Shown here piece by piece: positions 59,692 through 64,000 of a stretch of 64,000 nt of DNA. The notes under the pieces were generated by a model. The model saw nothing but the letters and a program-made list of their open reading frames with translations. It searched no databases and had not been told where the DNA came from. Location: assembly GCA_035578905.1 (NCBI GenBank), contig JAQJVL010000004.1:7492175-7556174 (forward strand), given 5' to 3'. This DNA comes from Stictocephala bisonia. Lineage: Eukaryota; Arthropoda; Insecta; Hemiptera; Membracidae. Each line of letters opens with the position of its first letter. Position 1 is the stretch's first letter. The position numbers and the translations under genes were made by a program.

Positions 59692-62600
59692 CTAAAACAC
59701 AACATAGATACACTCAGCAAATTAATCAAAACTATCACTTTTTAAACGCTTCAATGTCACAATCAATTTAATAATGTGAATTACTTAATTCTTGCAGTTT
59801 TCTTTTTTACTACCAATAGTTTGTACTATTTTAAGAAAGAGCATCATCATATTACTCATTAAATAATAACAATTAACTATATATAGATAAGCACTGATCT
59901 AATATCTCACTCAAATGGTCAAATCACTGTACGTAATTGTCCTTCCTGAATTGACTACTTTCTTATTTATTTATTGTTGGTTTACTCTCAGAGTTCAAAC
60001 ATTAATAAACTCATAGCATATTTACTTACTGTTACAGAGGAATTATGAACACAAAATTGAAGACGACCAAATTCACCCTAACATTGAGTTGAAAACCCCA
60101 AAATTGGCAAGCGCTTCATTACTTTGATTTATTGAGTTTGAAATGGATAGAACGCTCTTTGGTTATACAAACATAAACGTACATCAATAAATCAATGAAG
60201 AGATGCATTTGGAGCCTAGTTTAACCTAACCTAACTCATCAAGGGAAATCCAACCTAACCTATTCTGACCAAACATAACTGTTTTTAATCAAATTTAACC
60301 TAACATAGTTTAACATAACCAAATGGTGTTTACATATGAACACCTTTAGGAAATTACCGAAATCATTCTTTTGAATGTACTCTAATTCGTCAAAATAATT
60401 TTTAAAGTAAAGATACACTTCACGCCATGCATTCCTTACTGCATTTCTGTTTTTAAATTCATTCAATCTTTTATCCCAAAGAACTATTGAACTTCATTGA
60501 ATTAAATAAATGTGTAATTTGTTATCAATATCATGAGCCATATTTAATGAAGTATACAAACTGATGTACGCCACTGAAGTTGCAAATAGCATATCAACAA
60601 AATAAAAAAAACACAGCAGACGACAATGCACACTCGGTAGCAGTGGTCATTCACCCAGCTACCGACGGCATTCGTTCATTAATTCTTCGGTCCAGTGTGC
60701 AACTCCCCATGTACTCCCTTGTCCCACTGCTGTTACAGCGTTATTGGTAAATAATCCAATCATTAAAAAATGCTGTGAATGTCTCCGGCCTTACAATGCT
60801 TATTTACAAAATCTCCAATGCATAAAACATGTTCTGCTATTTGGCTGTGACTTTGCAAGGTTAATTTTTATCTTTTTTATAATAAGCCAACTGAACTTTT
60901 TCAAAATAAAATAACAAAATATTTGCAAAATTAAATGCACTTTAATTTCTACTTGACTATTTGAAAACTCAATTTATTTATATTATACATATTTTAAAAT
61001 GGTAAATTGACTAATCAATAATAAATATATCTAATTGTGTAAAATATCAAACTGATTCCATTACATAAACTCATCACATTTACAAACTTCCATTTAATAA
61101 TACTGTACTTAGGAACTTTTAATTTTATCAAAAACAATTCATTTTATAATATTATGAGTTTTAAAATGCAATTAATTTACAAATATTATTCACTTAACAA
61201 ATTTTAATTTACTCAAATTCATTTATTTGTCATAAAAGTTACCAAGTTCATTGACAATTTCGGAATTAAACTCTATTGTCAGATTAACAGTACTAAAATT
61301 GTTATTGTTGATTTATATGGTTTCATTAGTCATGGGCTTTTTACTGGACTTTATCCTCAAGCTGCCATTATTTTGTATATTTGTGCTAGCCCTAAGCCAA
61401 AACTGCTTTAAAGTTGGATACTTCTAATATAAATTTTATTTCTTACTATGACATATTGCTATATTTAAGTGATTTGTAATTTTTCTTTTCTACTAATGGG
61501 CCTTACCGACAAGTTCTATGCAACTTGCTGAGTCTTAGATGTTGTACAATAATTCATTATTAGTTCTGATAATTGAAGTTCTAGTGTATAGTATATATAA
61601 CAATAAAGTTATTAGTAAACATTTTGCAACTTGCTTATATTTGGATTAATTTTTATAAAATTTTTCAGTGTTGTGTAAATTTTTATGTTAGTTAAGATAA
61701 AAATCCTCCTGAAATTGTATTTCAAAAACTTAAACACATAATCACTAAGGAAGTCAAAAAGACGTTTAAGAGTGCATTTGTGCATACCCACATACAAAAC
61801 TACAGCAATACCCATACACTTACAGTGGAACTGACGAGCATATATTTAAATTTAAAAGAAAATGTTAATTATATTCTAGGTCTTAAAAATTGCTGTTACA
61901 CTCTCTAGTAGGAGAAATTATGTATAAAACAGAAAATTTAATCTTCCAGTAAAACACTTTCTCTTAACAGAAATTAACTGCAATTAATGTGGCTAACACA
62001 TTATACATATTTTGTTATAATACATTTTAATCTCAGTAACAGCAATTCCAACCTTAGTACAGTAAGAATGAATTTCTCTGCACGTTATGTGATCAGATAA
62101 GACCATAAAAATGTTAGTCTATAGACAATTAAACTAAGAAAAGTCATTATTTTAATGCTATATCTGTTAATGTTAAAGCTATATCTGATTCATGAAGGCT
62201 GTGCCTGTACTGCACGTTTGAACATGAAAGTAATGTAAATGTAATGAACATGCCACTTTTAAACTCTCCATCGAGCAAACTACATATAAAAACCCAACTG
62301 ATATGGGCCTCATAACTAAAACCTGTAAAATATAACACAGTTTATGGATAGTAAATTCAAGTTAAAGTATTCATTTTTCAGACAAATGATGTTGCTGCCA
62401 CTTAAAATATATTTGTACAAGGAAGAAAACTTTCTGGTATTTAAAATAAGTTAGGCGTGAAGCCAAGTTGGCCACGTTCTCAGAGAGCTTGCCCATTCTT
62501 TGTTGCCAAGCAACCTTCACTACTCTCAGTCCATCTATAAACCAGTTCACCAAACATGATTCATAAACCGTCTCAGTGAACTATGACAAAAGCTTGATTT

Positions 62601-63200
62601 TTAAAACTTCATACTATTTCGGAACTAAAGAGAGTAAAACATCTTCAACATTCTGTTCAAAGTTGGCATATTTTATAGTTTATTTATTACATGATAAAGT
62701 ATAGTTTTAAAAAGGTTTAAAAACAAAGTCATTTCTGATAGCTATCATTATTAATTTATAAGGCAGTTACAATGTCCAGGTTTCTAATCTCTGCTGAGAT
62801 AGTGGTCGATACTTCACCTACTGAATAAATTCCAGGCACAAGCTTGAAAACCCATGTCAACACTGGCAAGTGACATTTTAATTTAAAAATCCCAAATACA
62901 TTTTATTAACAAAGACAAATAAATATGGTCATGGATTTATTAAACCACTATCAAAGTCTATGATCAAGTTACATATAAACTTATTCCATAAAATTCAGAT
63001 GCATGTAAGGACCTAATTCAAAATATAAAAAAAACTATCCTGCTTGCAAATTGTTTTTGAATATGTTTGAAAATGGCAGATTCTTCATAATAATTACATG
63101 ATATTCTCAAATCAAAGCAAATCATTTATTTGGCCATTATACACACAATTGGTGCTATAAGCTATGTTAAAGTTTACAATAATAGCAACGTTAAAAATAT
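59692..63200. other. Upstream GlyS intron or 5' region, no exon found
   Basis: I searched the minus strand for a segment resembling EVAWEVANK with a donor after it and did not find one. A minus-strand frame at 62553-62371 (VVKVAWQQRMGKLSENVANL) stands out by composition but matches no family I know. At 60220-60310 there are several TAACCTAACC motifs. A more GC-rich stretch lies at about 60605-60735, identity unknown. The rest is AT-rich. Confidence 0.45.
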
Positions 63201-63210
63201 AATACAAGAG

Positions 63211-63475
63211 TAGCTAGCCTACTTAAGAGGTAACAGTGTATTAAAATTAAAATTTATGTACTCATCTGCAGAGTAAAAGGACATTTCTTTAAACCACTTG
63301 GCAAGTATGTTTTTAAAAGCAGGTACATTAAGTTGCCTATCACAGAGATGTAATTTATTATAAAAAATATACTGCTGATACCCGTGGCTGCGTAATGATT
63401 TACTGACCTTATTGAAAGGGGGTACAGTATTATATTTATTTCTAGTGCTATCTGACATAATATTATAGCTATCAA
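63211..63475 (-). pseudogene. LINE ORF2 C-terminal fragment
   Basis: The minus-strand frame includes STRNKYNTVPPFNKVSKSLR and YQQYIFYNKL, the pattern of the conserved tail of Jockey/CR1-type ORF2 (TRNKxxxxxPxxRxxxxxxSxxYQxxxxYNxLP). It is only a short remnant. Confidence 0.55.
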
Positions 63476-63689
63476 GATTATTTCTTTAATATAAATTTAA
63501 AAAAATATACAGTGAGGGCACATTCATAATTTCAAGTCTTAGAGCAACTTTTACAAGATTCTTGATCTGACATTACCCCATAGCCTAATGCCATATAACA
63601 ACAGCGTAAAATAGGCCATTATATTCTGTGTAACACTTGAGTGTTTTTGTTTCTAATCTTATAAATGCCAACCCATTATATGTATAGAG

Positions 63690-64000
63690 AAGCTACATAC
63701 AATGTATACAATATATGACACAGCTAAGACAGCGTATTTTGCTCTATTCGAGTCTCACCTAAGATATGGCATTGCCACTTGGGGAGGTACGTCCAAAGGA
63801 AATCTAGAAAGAATCCTGATCAATCAAAAGAGAGCAATTAGATGCCTTGCAGGCCTAAAGTACCAAGAAAGCTGTCGTGAACACTTCATAAACCTAAAAA
63901 TACTGACAGTTGTATCTCTCTACATTAAAGAAGTGATTCTGCACACGTTAAAGCATACATCTCAACAAAGATTTTGTGACCTACACCAATACAGTACAAG
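63690..64000 (+). pseudogene. LINE ORF2 C-terminal fragment, running off the window
   Basis: The open plus-strand frame reads YDTAKTAYFALFESHLRYGI, ATWGGTSKGNLERI, NQKRAIRCLAGLKYQESCRE and LKILTVVSLYIKEVI. It matches the C-terminal region of the fragment at 41270-41775 ([30 protein letters not shown]). No stop appears before 64000. It may be part of a larger copy beyond the window. Confidence 0.7.

Noticed and set aside
60220..60310. Interstitial telomere-like repeats (TAACCTAACC)
   Set aside because: Only two or three imperfect CCTAA units occur together, with other sequence between; such motifs are common by chance in insect DNA.
62371..62553. Candidate first exon of GlyS or another gene (VVKVAWQQRMGKLSENVANL)
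   Set aside because: It does not match the expected EVAWEVANK segment, lacks the correct phase-1 donor context, and resembles no known family.

Overview
This window reads as AT-rich animal nuclear DNA, most likely from an insect. The only host gene I can establish is glycogen synthase (GlyS/GYS). It lies on the minus strand as ten well-defined exons from 59691 down to 30533, and a tentative short terminal exon sits at 17136-17110. All splice phases agree and every junction uses GT-AG. The exon with the N-terminal start and the UDP-glucose-binding KVGG lysine was not found and probably lies beyond 64000. Insect origin (possibly Hemiptera, low confidence) is inferred from the protein, the intron-rich layout and the mobile-element mix.

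Almost everything else is mobile DNA. Region 1-6730 holds nonautonomous hAT-like and piggyBac-like elements, one nested inside another. Region 6730-17100 is AT-rich with no gene beyond a decayed reverse transcriptase (RT). Region 17330-30349 is a 6.45-kb segment present twice at about 99.9% identity across a 100-N gap. Each copy carries a complete two-ORF non-LTR retrotransposon of CR1/Jockey type plus a 3' flank with an inverted-repeat element. The duplication is either recent or an assembly artefact.

From 30350 to 59700 the GlyS introns hold three more foldback-type sequences, a piggyBac-like element, a mariner-derived foldback element, several LINE fragments, a tRNA-derived SINE and a 5'-truncated RTE insertion with a 13-bp target duplication. 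They also hold a 2.5-kb array of a 73-bp satellite inside an approximately 3.9-kb element with imperfect inverted ends, and a 3.0-kb DNA transposon with an intact DD82E-type transposase. The right edge (63200-64000) holds two more RT fragments.

The most unusual observations are these. (1) A 54-bp piece of GlyS exon 31554-31765, exactly 18 codons over the arginine cluster, sits inside a foldback element about 1.3 kb away in the same gene. (2) The satellite array lies within a TIR-bounded element and shows nested higher-order periods. (3) The DD82E transposon is apparently intact. (4) The GlyS C-terminal phosphorylation ladder appears one step longer than in the mammalian enzyme. I found no clearly new multi-gene system.
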